A stretch of 64,000 nt of DNA from an uncultured Collinsella sp. (GTDB lineage Bacteria; Actinomycetota; Coriobacteriia; Coriobacteriales; Coriobacteriaceae). The DNA lies in the NCBI GenBank assembly GCA_959026725.1, contig CAUFMG010000006.1, positions 1 to 64,000 on the forward strand. The letters run 5' to 3'. The notes under the pieces were generated by a model. It was given only the letters and a program-made list of their open reading frames with translations. It did not search any database and was not told where the DNA came from. The translations under genes and the position numbers were made by a program. Numbering within the stretch: position 1 is the stretch's first letter; every line of letters starts with the position of its first letter. Of this stretch, positions 17,225-26,051 are shown in pieces.

Positions 17225-18655
17225 ATGGCTCTTTGGGGCGGTCGTTTTGAGGCGGGAGTGGCCGAGGTCACGCAGGAGTTTGGCGCGTCGCTGCCGGTCG
17301 ACAAACATCTCTATAAGCAGGATATCGCCGGCTCTAAGGCACATGCCAAGATGCTGGCGGCCCAGGGCATCATCAGCGCCGAGGACGAGCAGGCGATTGC
17401 CGAGGGCCTGACCGGAATCGAACAGGATATCGATGCCGGCAACTTCACCTTCGATATCAACGATGAGGACATTCATATGTCCATCGAGAGTGAGCTGACG
17501 CGCCGTATCGGCGAGGCCGGTAAGCGCTTGCATACCGGGCGTTCGCGCAACGACCAGGTGGCGACCGATACGCGCCTGGGCGTCAAGGCGTTGGCCAAGG
17601 AGCTCATGGAGGCCAATCTTGAGTTGCGCCATGTGCTGGTGGATGCGGCCAAGAAGTACGACAAGGTGATTCTGCCGGGCTACACGCACATGCAGCATGC
17701 TCAGCCCGTGCTGCTGTCACATCATCTGCTGGCGTATTCCTGGATGTTCGCGCGCGACTTTACACGCCTGAAGGCCGCCTTTGATGCCGCCGACAACTGC
17801 CCGTTGGGCGCCGCCGCGCTTGCCGGCACGAGCTATCCGCTCGACCGTCAGATGACTGCCGCCGAGCTTGGTTTTGCGGGCGTGATCCCCAACTCGCTCG
17901 ATGCTGTTTCGGACCGTGACTTCCTGCTCGACCTGCACTATGCTGGCTCCGTTATGGCGATGCATCTGTCGCGTCTTTCCGAGGAGATCGTGCTGTGGTC
18001 GAGCTCCGAGTTCGGTTTCATCACGCTTTCCGACTCGTACTCCACCGGCTCTTCCATCATGCCGCAGAAGAAGAACCCCGACTTTGCCGAGCTTATCCGC
18101 GGCAAGAGCGGCCGAGTCTATGGCAACCTGGTGCAGCTGCTCGTGACCATGAAGGGCTTGCCGCTCGCTTATAACAAGGACTTGCAGGAGGACAAGGAGG
18201 GCGCGCTCGATACCGCCCATACGCTCATGCAGTGCCTGTCGGTTATGGCCGGTATGATTTCGACTTGGACCGTCAACGAGGATGCCATGGCGCGCGAGTG
18301 CGGCGTGGGGCACCTTGCCGCCACCGATGTTGCCGACTACCTGGCTAAGCGTGGTCTGCCGTTCCGCGAGGCACATGCCGTGGTGGGCCATCTGGTCCTG
18401 ATGTGTGAGAAGCGCGGCTGCAATCTTGAGGACCTGCCGTTTGAGGTGTTCCAGGAGGCAAGCCCGCTCTTTGAGCGCGACATTACCGAGGCGCTCGACA
18501 TCCCGTCGATTGTCGCTGCACGCACGACCGAGGGCGGTACCGCCCCTGCCGCCGTTGCCGTGCAGTTGCAGCGTGCCGTGGCACAGCTCGTGGCCGACGA
18601 AGGCGTGTTTGGATCGCTGACCAAGGTCGTCGAGATGGGCCACGGGGTAAAGTAG
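17225..18655 (+). CDS. argH: Argininosuccinate lyase
   Basis: A 476-residue fumarase/aspartase superfamily enzyme splitting argininosuccinate to arginine and fumarate. Diagnostic segments are WGGRF at the N-terminus, HTGRSRNDQVATDTRL, GYTHMQHAQPVLLSHHLL and the signature loop GSSIMPQKKNPDFAEL with the catalytic Ser. The start MALWGGRF is the family's usual start and has GAAAGGGGA upstream; an in-frame ATG 25 codons earlier gives a non-conserved extension. With argG it completes the last two steps of arginine synthesis. A terminator follows. Confidence 0.97.
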   Translation: MALWGGRFEAGVAEVTQEFGASLPVDKHLYKQDIAGSKAHAKMLAAQGIISAEDEQAIAEGLTGIEQDIDAGNFTFDINDEDIHMSIESELTRRIGEAGKRLHTGRSRNDQVATDTRLGVKALAKELMEANLELRHVLVDAAKKYDKVILPGYTHMQHAQPVLLSHHLLAYSWMFARDFTRLKAAFDAADNCPLGAAALAGTSYPLDRQMTAAELGFAGVIPNSLDAVSDRDFLLDLHYAGSVMAMHLSRLSEEIVLWSSSEFGFITLSDSYSTGSSIMPQKKNPDFAELIRGKSGRVYGNLVQLLVTMKGLPLAYNKDLQEDKEGALDTAHTLMQCLSVMAGMISTWTVNEDAMARECGVGHLAATDVADYLAKRGLPFREAHAVVGHLVLMCEKRGCNLEDLPFEVFQEASPLFERDITEALDIPSIVAARTTEGGTAPAAVAVQLQRAVAQLVADEGVFGSLTKVVEMGHGVK

Positions 18656-18708
18656 GGCTTTGGCTGAAGCTGTTTTTGCCATGTATTGATAAATCATTTT
18701 TTGCTTAA

Positions 18709-18742
18709 CGGGCGCCTGCTGATGCGGACGCCCGTATTTTGT
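18709..18742 (+). terminator. Rho-independent terminator of argH
   Basis: ACGGGCG ... CGCCCGT stem followed by ATTTTGTTG, 50 bases past the argH stop. The following 300 bases up to ndk hold no gene; presumably they carry the ndk promoter, but no clear -35/-10 pair is visible. Confidence 0.65.
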
Positions 18743-19040
18743 TGCTATGGGGGAGGGGCTTGTCGAGAACTTCTGTAGGACCTTTGGGCAGGTTGTGAAG
18801 GGGTTACGTTCGCGGGCGGCAACCGACCGCCTGCTCTGTTCGATGCGGTTGATGGGCGGTCGGATGGTACTCTAATCGGGCTTCGAAACAGAAGTGACAC
18901 ATATGGAACGCTTCAATAAATTGCAACGTTTCAATAAACAGCTTTTTGTTTAACTGCAGCTAAAACTCTGTTACGATGCAGTCCAGGCGGGTGCCGGAAT
19001 GGGACTTGGGCACGCGCGAACCTACTTGAAAGGCTACCTT

Positions 19041-19445
19041 ATGGCTATCGAGAAGACCTTCATCATGATTAAGCCCGACGCCGTGCGCGACCGCAAGATC
19101 GGCGAGATTGTTGCTCGCATTGAGCGCAGCGGCCTTGTCATCGAGCGCATGGAGATGACCACGCTCGAGCGCGCTACCGTCGAGGAGCACTACGCCCATC
19201 TGGCCGACAAACCCTTCTTTGGCGGTCTGTGCGACTTTATGACGAGCGGTCCGGTCGTCAAGATGGTTGTTTCCGGTCTTTCCGCCGTCTCCAAGATGCG
19301 CACCCTTATGGGCGCCACCAACCCGCTTGATGCTGCCCCCGGCACCATCCGCGGTGACTTCGCCGTCGATGTCAACGCCAACGTGATTCACGGCTCCGAC
19401 TGCCTGGAGAACGCCGAGATCGAGATCAAGCGCTTCTTTGGCTAA
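19041..19445 (+). CDS. ndk: Nucleoside diphosphate kinase
   Basis: A 134-residue enzyme transferring the gamma phosphate between nucleoside triphosphates and diphosphates. Conserved parts are TFIMIKPDAVRDRKIG near the start, HYAHLADKPFF, the nucleotide-binding LMGATNP, GTIRGDFA, and the active-site NVIHGSD with the phospho-accepting His117. Length is typical of bacterial Ndk. The ATG was chosen because GAAAGG lies nine bases upstream. Monocistronic with its own terminator. Confidence 0.97.
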   Translation: MAIEKTFIMIKPDAVRDRKIGEIVARIERSGLVIERMEMTTLERATVEEHYAHLADKPFFGGLCDFMTSGPVVKMVVSGLSAVSKMRTLMGATNPLDAAPGTIRGDFAVDVNANVIHGSDCLENAEIEIKRFFG

Positions 19446-19483
19446 ACCAGCTTTGACTCCTTAAAGCTGTTAGCGTGTGGCTT

Positions 19484-19520
19484 GGGCGCCGCGGAACTCC
19501 TTCCGCGGCGCCCTTTTTAT
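19484..19520 (+). terminator. Rho-independent terminator of ndk
   Basis: GGGCGCCGCGGA-ACTCCT-TCCGCGGCGCCC followed by TTTTTAT. Confidence 0.85.
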
Positions 19521-19558
19521 CCCAACAGGTTTTTGGTAAACGCTCACAAATCTACTAA

Positions 19559-19602
19559 AGAGCCCCCGCCTGGAATGTGCGTGCATTCCAGGCGGGGGCT
19601 GT
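19559..19602 (-). terminator. Perfect 16-bp hairpin at the end of rpiB
   Basis: AGCCCCCGCCTGGAAT and its exact complement are separated by eight bases. Read on the minus strand it is followed by CTCTTTAG, and it lies 27 bases after the rpiB stop, opposite the ndk terminator. Confidence 0.75.
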
Positions 19603-19627
19603 CGTTAGCGTATGGCGTTGTAAGTCT

Positions 19628-20095
19628 TTAGGCCTCGTCGACGACCTTGAGACCGCGGGTCTGGTCGATCTCGTTGAGGAGGTTGACGCGACGCTCGTGA
19701 CGACCGCCCTCAAACTCGGCGTCGAGCCACTCGTCGACAATCATCTTGGCGAGCTCGGAGCCCACGACGCGGGCGCCAAAGGCGAGCACGTTGGTATTGT
19801 TGTGCATGCGGGAGAGCTTGGCGCTGAAAGGCTCGGAGCACACGACGGCGCGTACGCCCTCGACCTTGTTGGCAGCCAGACTTATCCCGACGCCGGTGCC
19901 ACAGATCAGGATGCCTAGATCGACGTCGCCGTTGGCAACGGCCTTACCCACCTTGTAGCCGGCGATGGGGTAGTCAAAGCTCTCGGAGGTGTCGGTGCCA
20001 AAGTTCACGACCTCGCAGCCGCGCTCCTTCAGGTGCTCGGAGATGATGTTCTTGAGCTCGACGGCGGCGTGGTCGTTACCGATACCGATCTTCAT
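19628..20095 (-). CDS. rpiB: Ribose-5-phosphate isomerase B (RpiB/LacAB family)
   Basis: A 155-residue sugar-phosphate isomerase interconverting ribose 5-phosphate and ribulose 5-phosphate in the pentose phosphate pathway. Typical features are MKIGIGNDHAAVELK at the start, the catalytic loop LICGTGVGISLAANKVEGVRA with the general-base Cys, and CSEPFSAKLSRMHNNTNVLAFG. Start chosen at MKIG (GAGAGGAACC upstream); the frame is open further upstream without conservation. Divergent from the desulfidase-family gene. A LacAB-like substrate cannot be excluded. Confidence 0.93.
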   Translation of the reverse strand: MKIGIGNDHAAVELKNIISEHLKERGCEVVNFGTDTSESFDYPIAGYKVGKAVANGDVDLGILICGTGVGISLAANKVEGVRAVVCSEPFSAKLSRMHNNTNVLAFGARVVGSELAKMIVDEWLDAEFEGGRHERRVNLLNEIDQTRGLKVVDEA

Positions 20096-20328
20096 GGATG
20101 GTTCCTCTCTGGTCTGTGCGGCGCAAATGCTAAAGGTGTTTACCGCTTTCGACTGCATGATAACGCGACTCTTGCGTAAACGCTCGGGCGTTTTTTGGTC
20201 AAACGCTTTAGCATGCAACAAGATTGGCTTCTCATGAATAATGCCACCAATTTGTGCTCGAGCGCCGTCCGCCGGAACCATGGTTGCGGTTTTTGATGCA
20301 TTGTTATCAAATAAAGGAGGTAACTTTT

Positions 20329-20388
20329 TTGAGAGCCCAGCCCGTTATGCAAGCAGGAGATACCTATGCCTACCGATTCCATCCGTGA
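20329..20388 (+). CDS. Very short TTG-start ORF overlapping the next gene (doubtful)
   Basis: Nineteen codons (LRAQPVMQAGDTYAYRFHP) beginning with TTG eight bases after an almost perfect ribosome site AAAGGAGG, and ending 22 bases inside the following gene in another frame. The strong site is otherwise unexplained: the downstream gene has its own GCAGGAGA. A coupling peptide is possible; a chance ORF is equally so. Confidence 0.25.
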   Translation: MRAQPVMQAGDTYAYRFHP

Positions 20389-21685
20389 TGCCGCGTTTTG
20401 CGATGTTTTGAACCGCGAACTTGTCTGTGCACTCGGCTGCACCGAGCCCATTGCCGTTGCCTATGCAGCGGCGCTGGCGAGCCAGACGCTCGGTTGCGAG
20501 CCCGATCATATGGATGTTGCCTGCTCGGGCAACATCATCAAGAACGTCAAGAGCGTGACCGTGCCCAACTCGGGCGGAATGCATGGTATTGAAGCCGCGG
20601 CCGTGCTGGGTGCCGTGGGCGGCGACGCCAAGAGCGCGCTCGAGGTGCTCGAGAGCGTCGATGACGCGGACCGCGCCCGCGTGGCCGAGCTGCTTGCCGA
20701 TGCGGACTACTGCGATGTGTCGCTTGTCGAGGGTGTGCCCAACCTCTACATCAAGGTGACTGCGACGGCCGGGGGTCATACCGCGGTCGTCGAGATTACC
20801 GATCACCACACTAATGTCACGTGCCATACGCTCGACGGTATTCCGGTATGCGGTAAGTCGGCGGGGGAGTGCGCCGCCTGCGCCGAGCGCGTGGTGGCCG
20901 AGCGTGCGGCAGATAACGCCGACACGCCCATGTCGATCGAGGCCATCATCGACTTTATCGAGGACGGTGACATTGAGGACGCCCGCGCTGCCGTTGAGCG
21001 TCAGATTGAGCTGAATGGCGCGATCAGTGCTGAGGGCCTCGCGCACGCTTGGGGCGCCGAGGTGGGCCGTACGCTGCTGGGTGCTCGTGCCGATGACGTC
21101 GCCTGCCGCGCCCGTGCCCGTGCGGCCGCCGGGTCCGACGCCCGCATGAACGGTTGCGCGCTGCCGGTCGCCATTGTGTGCGGCTCGGGCAATCAGGGCA
21201 TTACCTGCGCATTGCCCGTCATGGAGTATGCCGAGTACCTGCGTTGCGACCACGAGCGCCTGGTGCGCGCCGTGATGCTGTCCGATCTTATCGCCGTGCA
21301 TATCAAGAGCTATATTGGTGCGCTCTCGGCGTTTTGCGGTGCTATTTGCGCCGCGTGCGGCGCCGGCGCTGCGATTACCTGGCTGTGCGGTGGCACGCGC
21401 GAGCAGATTGGCGCGACGGTCTCGAATACGCTCGGTAACGTGGGCGGCATCGTGTGCGATGGCGCCAAGGCGAGTTGCGCGGCTAAGATTTCCGCTGCCG
21501 TTGATGCTGCGATTCTGGGCCACGATATGGCCATGCAGGGCCGCGGCTTCCGCGCCGGCGAGGGTCTCATTCAGGATACCGTCGAGCAGACGATTGCCAG
21601 CATGGGCTACGTGGGCCGCGTGGGCATGAAGGACACCGACATCGAGATCCTCAACATCATGATCGGCAAAACCCAGGTGTGCTAG
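20366..21685 (+). CDS. UPF0597/L-cysteine desulfidase (CyuA/CdsB) family protein
   Basis: A 439-residue protein of the family related to the serine dehydratase alpha chain. Characterised members use a [4Fe-4S] cluster to break L-cysteine into pyruvate, ammonia and sulfide. The catalytic loop LGCTEPIAVAYAAA (Cys25) and the cluster-type cysteines near the C-terminal half (ACGAGAAITWLC region, FCGAICAACGAG) are visible, as is GSGNQGI. AGGAGA precedes the ATG. In this region it could feed sulfide and sulfur for iron-sulfur and selenium work, but no operon link exists. Family firm, substrate (Cys versus Ser) inferred. Confidence 0.82.
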   Translation: MPTDSIRDAAFCDVLNRELVCALGCTEPIAVAYAAALASQTLGCEPDHMDVACSGNIIKNVKSVTVPNSGGMHGIEAAAVLGAVGGDAKSALEVLESVDDADRARVAELLADADYCDVSLVEGVPNLYIKVTATAGGHTAVVEITDHHTNVTCHTLDGIPVCGKSAGECAACAERVVAERAADNADTPMSIEAIIDFIEDGDIEDARAAVERQIELNGAISAEGLAHAWGAEVGRTLLGARADDVACRARARAAAGSDARMNGCALPVAIVCGSGNQGITCALPVMEYAEYLRCDHERLVRAVMLSDLIAVHIKSYIGALSAFCGAICAACGAGAAITWLCGGTREQIGATVSNTLGNVGGIVCDGAKASCAAKISAAVDAAILGHDMAMQGRGFRAGEGLIQDTVEQTIASMGYVGRVGMKDTDIEILNIMIGKTQVC

Positions 21686-21713
21686 TTACGCGGTTTTACC
21701 AAACCGCGTAACC
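21684..21713 (+). terminator. Hairpin at the end of the desulfidase-family gene
   Basis: GTTACGCGGTTT-TACC-AAACCGCGTAAC, a perfect 12-bp stem starting at the stop codon. No T tract follows, so termination strength is uncertain. Confidence 0.6.
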
Positions 21714-21726
21714 AGTCGACGCTGCA

Positions 21727-21824
21727 AACGCCCCTAAGCGGCAATCTGCCTTTCAATCGTCGGGCATGGCCAGAAGGCCTATGCCCTCCTCTTTCAAGGC
21801 ACATTGCTCGCTTAGGGGCATTTT
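21727..21824. ncRNA. Structured intergenic element: outer stem plus internal hairpin
   Basis: GCCCCTAAGCG-GCAAT (21730 on) pairs with ATTGC-CGCTTAGGGGC-type sequence ending at 21820, followed by TTTT on the plus strand. Inside is a second hairpin GGGCATGGCC-AGAA-GGCCTATGCCC. Flanking internal strands share TTTCAA. It lies between convergent genes. A composite terminator is the default explanation; the multi-helix shape would also suit a small RNA. Confidence 0.45.
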
Positions 21825-21874
21825 CGCTGACTTGTGCTCAACCTGCGGCGATATTTGGTTTGGAGCGAGGGGTC

Positions 21875-22633
21875 CTATGACAGTTCGTCGGCTATTTGGT
21901 GCTCGTAGAAGGCTTCGATTACGGCGTTAAAGTCGCGTGCGAAGTCTTCCATGGTTCCGCGCCAGGTGGCTCGGCTGGGCTTGCCTTGGCCCACAAAGGC
22001 GGTTTGGATGCCGCAATCGGGGGACGGGAAGTCGCGTTTGGGATCGTTGCCCACCATAAGGACCTCGTGTGGCTCGAGCCCCATCACCTGAAGCTGCTCG
22101 AGATAGTAGGTGGCATCGGGCTTGCAGCGGGTGGTGTTTCCCATGTGCGTCACGAGCTCAAAGGGGACGTCGGCCAGGTCGCCCCAACCCATGCGGCACT
22201 CGATGGCCCCCTGCGGAAAGCTGGGGTTGGTAAAGAGCGCGCAACGCAGTCCTGCGTCCTGTACGGCCTGAAGCGCGGCGTGTGCGCCCGGCATGGCGTG
22301 GGCGTTGATGACGTCGTCATTCTTATGCGGAAGAACTTCGCGGTCGTAGTAGGTAAACGCCTCGTAGATGATAGGATCGGAGAGGCAGATGCCGCATCGG
22401 CGCTCGACCTCGCTGCGGTAGAACTCAAGATTGGTGCGATTATCCGTGCCGCTACGGCGGTTGGCGTTGAGGTCGACCAAGATGGTGCCGAGGCGTGCCA
22501 TCGTGCCACCGCGGCTGCGTCGCCCGATGTCCGCGAGCATCGACGAGACATCCTTAAAATACCGAAGGATGAACGCGTTGAGGTTGATGCTGAGAAGCGT
22601 CTCGTCCATATCGAAAACGACTGCTTTGAGCAC
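21875..22633 (-). CDS. HAD superfamily hydrolase (helical cap, class I)
   Basis: A 252-residue phosphatase-like protein. Motif I is VVFDMDETLLSIN (residues about 5-17), motif II is LFTNPS, the conserved Lys is in RCKPDATYY, and motif IV is MVGNDPKRDF. The helical cap lies between motif I and residue about 120. Start taken as GTG (VLKAVVFDMDE) because AAAGGTG is correctly placed and HAD proteins typically begin just before motif I; an upstream in-frame ATG adds 51 unlike residues. Substrate unknown. The 315 bases between this gene and rpsA hold both promoters but no gene. Confidence 0.82.
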   Translation of the reverse strand: MLKAVVFDMDETLLSINLNAFILRYFKDVSSMLADIGRRSRGGTMARLGTILVDLNANRRSGTDNRTNLEFYRSEVERRCGICLSDPIIYEAFTYYDREVLPHKNDDVINAHAMPGAHAALQAVQDAGLRCALFTNPSFPQGAIECRMGWGDLADVPFELVTHMGNTTRCKPDATYYLEQLQVMGLEPHEVLMVGNDPKRDFPSPDCGIQTAFVGQGKPSRATWRGTMEDFARDFNAVIEAFYEHQIADELS

Positions 22634-22948
22634 GCGGGCACCTTTCTCGAAAAATCGATCTAGAATCGTTGGCTCCGGATACTTTACCCCAAAGCCGAAT
22701 GCCTGGCTGGTTATCGTCAAGTTGCGGAGACGTGTGTTCATAAGATTACGAAAAAGTCTCCACACGAGTAAAAAATCGCAGTTCACGCTTGAAATCGAAG
22801 TCGTTTCCCCGTAACCTATACGAACGTGATTGCATAAGCATCACATTAGTATCTGTCGGCTCCCGAGTGTTCCTAAACGTTGTGTGCTTGTCGCACCCTT
22901 CTGTAGGTCCTAGCAATCGGGGCCCCGTAGTTCGAAAGGGGTCCACCT

Positions 22949-24115
22949 TTGAGTGAGATTCAGAACTCGTCCATTTTCTCTCTTGACGATGTCAACGAGG
23001 AGGAGATGAACAACCTCATCGACGGTACGATTACCGACTTTGATGAGGGCGATCTCGTTAACGGCACTGTCGTTAAGATCGAGCATGACGAGGTGCTCGT
23101 TGACATCGGATTCAAGTCCGAGGGCGTTATCCCGGTCCGCGAGCTGTCCATCCGCAAGGACGCTAACCCTGCAGACATCGTTGCACTCGCTGATCCCATC
23201 GAGGCTCTGGTACTCCAGAAGGAGGACAAGGACGGTCGTCTGGTCCTGTCCAAGAAGCGTGCCGAGTACGAGCGTGCTTGGAACCGCATCGAGGAGAAGT
23301 TCAACTCCGGCGAGAACGTCGAGGGCGAGGTTATCGAGGTTGTCAAGGGCGGCCTGATTCTCGACATCGGCCTGCGTGGCTTCCTGCCTGCTTCCCTCGT
23401 CGACCTCCGTCGCGTTAAGGACCTCACCTCTTACATGGGCACCCGCATCGAGGCCCGCGTTATCGAGATGGACCGCAACCGCAACAACGTCGTCCTCTCC
23501 CGTCGCGTCGTGCTCGAGGAGTCCCGTAAGGCCGAGCGCTCCGAGATCCTGTCCAAGCTCAAGTCTGGTATGCGTCTCCAGGGCACCGTTTCCTCCATCG
23601 TCGACTTCGGCGCCTTCGTCGACCTCGGCGGTATCGACGGCCTCATCCACATCTCCGAGCTCTCCTGGAACCACGTCAACCATCCTTCCGAGGTTGTCAA
23701 GGTCGGCCAGGAGGTCGAGGTCGAGGTTCTCGACGTCGATCTCAACCGCGAGCGCATCTCCCTGGGTCTCAAGCAGACCACCGAGGATCCGTGGCGCGCA
23801 CTGGTCAAGAAGTACCCCGTCGGCGCTATCGTCGAGGGCACTGTGACCAAGCTTGTCCCGTTTGGCGCTTTCGTCGACCTGGGCGAGGGCATCGAGGGCC
23901 TGGTGCACATCTCCGAGATGGCCAACAAGCACGTCGACCAGCCTTCTCAGGTCACCCACGTGGGCGACAAGGTTCAGGTCAAGGTCATGGAGATCGACCT
24001 CGACCGTCGTCGTATCTCTCTGTCCATGAAGTCTGCTGCTGAGACTCTGGGCGTCGAGATCGAGGTTACCCCGCTTCCTTCCGAGAAGAAGGACGAGGAG
24101 ACCGACGCCGAGTAA
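22949..24115 (+). CDS. rpsA: 30S ribosomal protein S1
   Basis: A 388-residue protein with four S1 RNA-binding domains beginning near residues 34, 120, 206 and 291 (for example DLVNGTVVKIEHDEVLVDIG, GMRLQGTVSSIVDFGAFVDL, GAIVEGTVTKLVPFGAFVDL). Four-domain S1 is usual for Gram-positive bacteria, against six in E. coli. It helps mRNAs dock on the 30S subunit. Starts with TTG (LSEIQNSS), seven bases after AAGGGG. Codon use is strongly biased (C-ending codons), as expected of a highly expressed gene. Terminator follows. Confidence 0.95.
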   Translation: MSEIQNSSIFSLDDVNEEEMNNLIDGTITDFDEGDLVNGTVVKIEHDEVLVDIGFKSEGVIPVRELSIRKDANPADIVALADPIEALVLQKEDKDGRLVLSKKRAEYERAWNRIEEKFNSGENVEGEVIEVVKGGLILDIGLRGFLPASLVDLRRVKDLTSYMGTRIEARVIEMDRNRNNVVLSRRVVLEESRKAERSEILSKLKSGMRLQGTVSSIVDFGAFVDLGGIDGLIHISELSWNHVNHPSEVVKVGQEVEVEVLDVDLNRERISLGLKQTTEDPWRALVKKYPVGAIVEGTVTKLVPFGAFVDLGEGIEGLVHISEMANKHVDQPSQVTHVGDKVQVKVMEIDLDRRRISLSMKSAAETLGVEIEVTPLPSEKKDEETDAE

Positions 24116-24138
24116 ATCGGTTTGACGATCACTTGTTT

Positions 24139-24176
24139 TAAGGGATCCTTCCGCAATGGACGGGTCCCTTTTTGCT
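24139..24176 (+). terminator. Rho-independent terminator of rpsA
   Basis: AGGGATCC ... GGACGGGTCCCT followed by TTTTTGC. The next 280 bases contain only a CCCGCCTC/GAGGCGGG hairpin near 24270 and the presumed rnpB promoter. Confidence 0.7.
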
Positions 24177-24457
24177 TTCGCTGCTGATGCACGCGATGCT
24201 ATCCGTGCGCAATGCTGCCCGGGTTGTCTGTTTGCTATTGGGTTGTCGGTGCATGAAAAATGCCGACATCCCGCCTCGGGGAGGAGGCGGGAACACACCG
24301 AGTAGACGGAGGGGTGCGGAGCGCGGTCGCGTCTCGACTGACGACGTTGCCCATCGACAGGACCATTGTAACGCATGGCGGTTCTTGGTTTATCGTGTCG
24401 AGCGTTTGCGTTGTGCCATTGCCTGCGGCAACGGTGTGTTACACTCTTGCACTGCTG

Positions 24458-24811
24458 AGTGGGCCAGACGGTCGCGCGATGTGCTGCTTGCAGCACGCGT
24501 GAGGAAAGTCCGGGCTCCAGAGGGCGGGATGCCGGCTAACGGCCGGGCGGAGTGATCCGACGGAAAGCGCCGCAGAAAAGAAGACTCCCACCTGCGCCGC
24601 AAGGCGTAAAGGGAAAAGCTGAAACGGTGGTGTAAGAGACCACCAGCGTCGTGGCAACACGGCGGCTTGGCAAGCCCCATCCGGAGCAAGCGCGAATAGG
24701 AACGCTATGGGCCGGCCCGGTCCGCGTTCGGGTAGCGTGCGTGGAGCTGCACGGTAACGTGCAGACAAGATAAATGACCGTTCACGACAGAACCCGGCTT
24801 ACAGGCCCACT
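24458..24811 (+). ncRNA. rnpB: RNase P RNA (bacterial class A)
   Basis: The catalytic RNA that matures tRNA 5' ends. P1 closes the molecule: AGTGGGCC (24458) pairs with GGCCCACT (ending 24811). Inside are the universal GAGGAAAGTCCGGGCTCC (CR-I), CAGAGGGCGGGATGCCGGC, AGGGAAAAGCTGAAACGGTGG..AAGAGACCACCAG, and the 3' CR-V segment GACAAGATAAATGACCG...ACAGAACCCGGCTTA. About 354 nucleotides, a normal size. Ends are set by the P1 pairing. TACACT a dozen bases upstream could be its -10 box. Confidence 0.96.
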
Positions 24812-24901
24812 TGGCATTTTTGTTACCCTGACAATCGATATGGTGTTTGCCGTATTATTGAGGCTGTTTGTTGCTGCGCTTTATTTTGTTGAGGGGCTTT
24901 G

Positions 24902-25537
24902 TTGGACAGCTATTTTACTCTGCAATCGAATATTGAGGTCTCGGGCGAATTTGTGGACCGCAAGAGCCGGTTTATTGCCCAGCTGGTCCATATTGAGTCC
25001 GAGGATGAGGCGAATGCCTTTATCGAGACCGTTCGCAAACGTCATTACGACGCTCGACACAATGTTCCCGCGTGGATTTTGGTCGATGGACGCGAGCGCC
25101 AGAGCGATGATGGTGAGCCGAGCCGCACGAGCGGTATGCCGACGCTCGAGGTGTTGCGCGGTGCGGAGCTCAAAAATGTTTGCTGCGTAGTGACGCGCTA
25201 TTTTGGCGGCACGCTGTTGGGGCCGGGCGGCCTGGTTCGCGCCTATACTGCGGCGACGCAAGCGGCGGTGGCCGCGGCTCAGGAGGCCGGGCGGATCGTC
25301 GAGATGACGAGTGTCGTGCCTGTTGACGTGCATGTGGCCTATCCGCAGTATGAGCAGGTGCTTCGCTTGGCCCAGGATTCCGGTGCCAAGGTTTCGGATA
25401 CCGAGTACGCGGATGCCGTGACACTTCATTTGGTGTTTAAGGCGGGGGAGCAGGAGTCGTTTTGCGCTAAGATGCGCGAGCTTATGGCGGGGCGCGAAGA
25501 GATTGAGGTCAGCACTCCCGAATTTGCCGAGTTCTAA
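24902..25537 (+). CDS. yigZ: YigZ/IMPACT (UPF0029) family protein
   Basis: A 211-residue protein with the N-terminal UPF0029 domain (SRFIAQLVHIESEDEANAF, DARHNVPAWIL, DDGEPSRTSGMPTLEVL, VTRYFGGTLLGPGGLVRAYT) and a C-terminal DUF1949 ferredoxin-like domain (VHVAYPQYEQVLRL). The family is related to the yeast/mammalian IMPACT translation regulator, and bacterial members bind nucleic acids; the precise role is unsettled. Start at TTG 24902 (or 24899) just after GAGGGG. It follows rnpB on the same strand by 90 bases. Confidence 0.88.
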   Translation: MDSYFTLQSNIEVSGEFVDRKSRFIAQLVHIESEDEANAFIETVRKRHYDARHNVPAWILVDGRERQSDDGEPSRTSGMPTLEVLRGAELKNVCCVVTRYFGGTLLGPGGLVRAYTAATQAAVAAAQEAGRIVEMTSVVPVDVHVAYPQYEQVLRLAQDSGAKVSDTEYADAVTLHLVFKAGEQESFCAKMRELMAGREEIEVSTPEFAEF

Positions 25538-25538
25538 C

Positions 25539-25597
25539 GGCGACGGCCGGCGTGCTTTTGGACGGATCCCAAGCACACCGACCGTCGTTTTATGTCG
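25539..25597 (+). terminator. Terminator after yigZ
   Basis: GACGGCCGGCGTGCTT pairs with AAGCACACCGACCGTC, followed by GTTTTATG; between convergent yigZ and the C_GCAxxG_C_C gene. Confidence 0.65.
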
Positions 25598-25604
25598 CTG
25601 CCGT

Positions 25605-26051
25605 TTACTCGGCGAGCTGCTTTAGTACATCACAGGCGATTTCGACGGCATCGTCGATGCAACCGGGACAGCTGCGGAGCGGACCCTTGTCCGATCCGAT
25701 GCCCTTGAGCGTGCCGCAGACGGTCGTCGTGTTCTTCTCGCCAAAGCGCTTGGCAATCTCGCGCGACAGCTTGTAGGTCTGGCCCTTGGTCTTCGGGTTT
25801 TCCATGCCATCGCTCATTACAAAGCCCATGATGGCCACGGCGCCCGAGATGGCGCCGCAGGTCTCGGTCATACCGCCCATGCCGGCGCCAAAGCCCTCGG
25901 TGAGGGTAAAGGCGACCTGGGGGTCGAGCCCGACAGCGGGCGCGAGCGTGCAGGCGACGGCCTGGGCGCAGTTAAAGCCACGGGCGTGGTATTCGGCAGC
26001 CTGAGCCTGACAGGCGGTGATGTCGAGCTGGGCCGTATCGATTTGCTTCAT
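25605..26051 (-). CDS. C_GCAxxG_C_C family redox protein
   Basis: A 148-residue protein of the family named for its spaced cysteines. Visible are FNCAQAVACTLA (C-x-Q), GAGMGGMTETCGAISGAVAIMG (the C-GCAxxG-like core), TTTVCGTLKG and SCPGCIDDAVEIA. Members occur in anaerobes, sometimes as selenoproteins, and probably bind an iron-sulfur cluster or work in redox. All positions here are Cys, with no in-frame UGA. The start MKQIDTAQ has GGAGACA upstream and is preferred over an in-frame ATG 36 codons earlier. Function unknown. Confidence 0.82.
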   Translation of the reverse strand: MKQIDTAQLDITACQAQAAEYHARGFNCAQAVACTLAPAVGLDPQVAFTLTEGFGAGMGGMTETCGAISGAVAIMGFVMSDGMENPKTKGQTYKLSREIAKRFGEKNTTTVCGTLKGIGSDKGPLRSCPGCIDDAVEIACDVLKQLAE

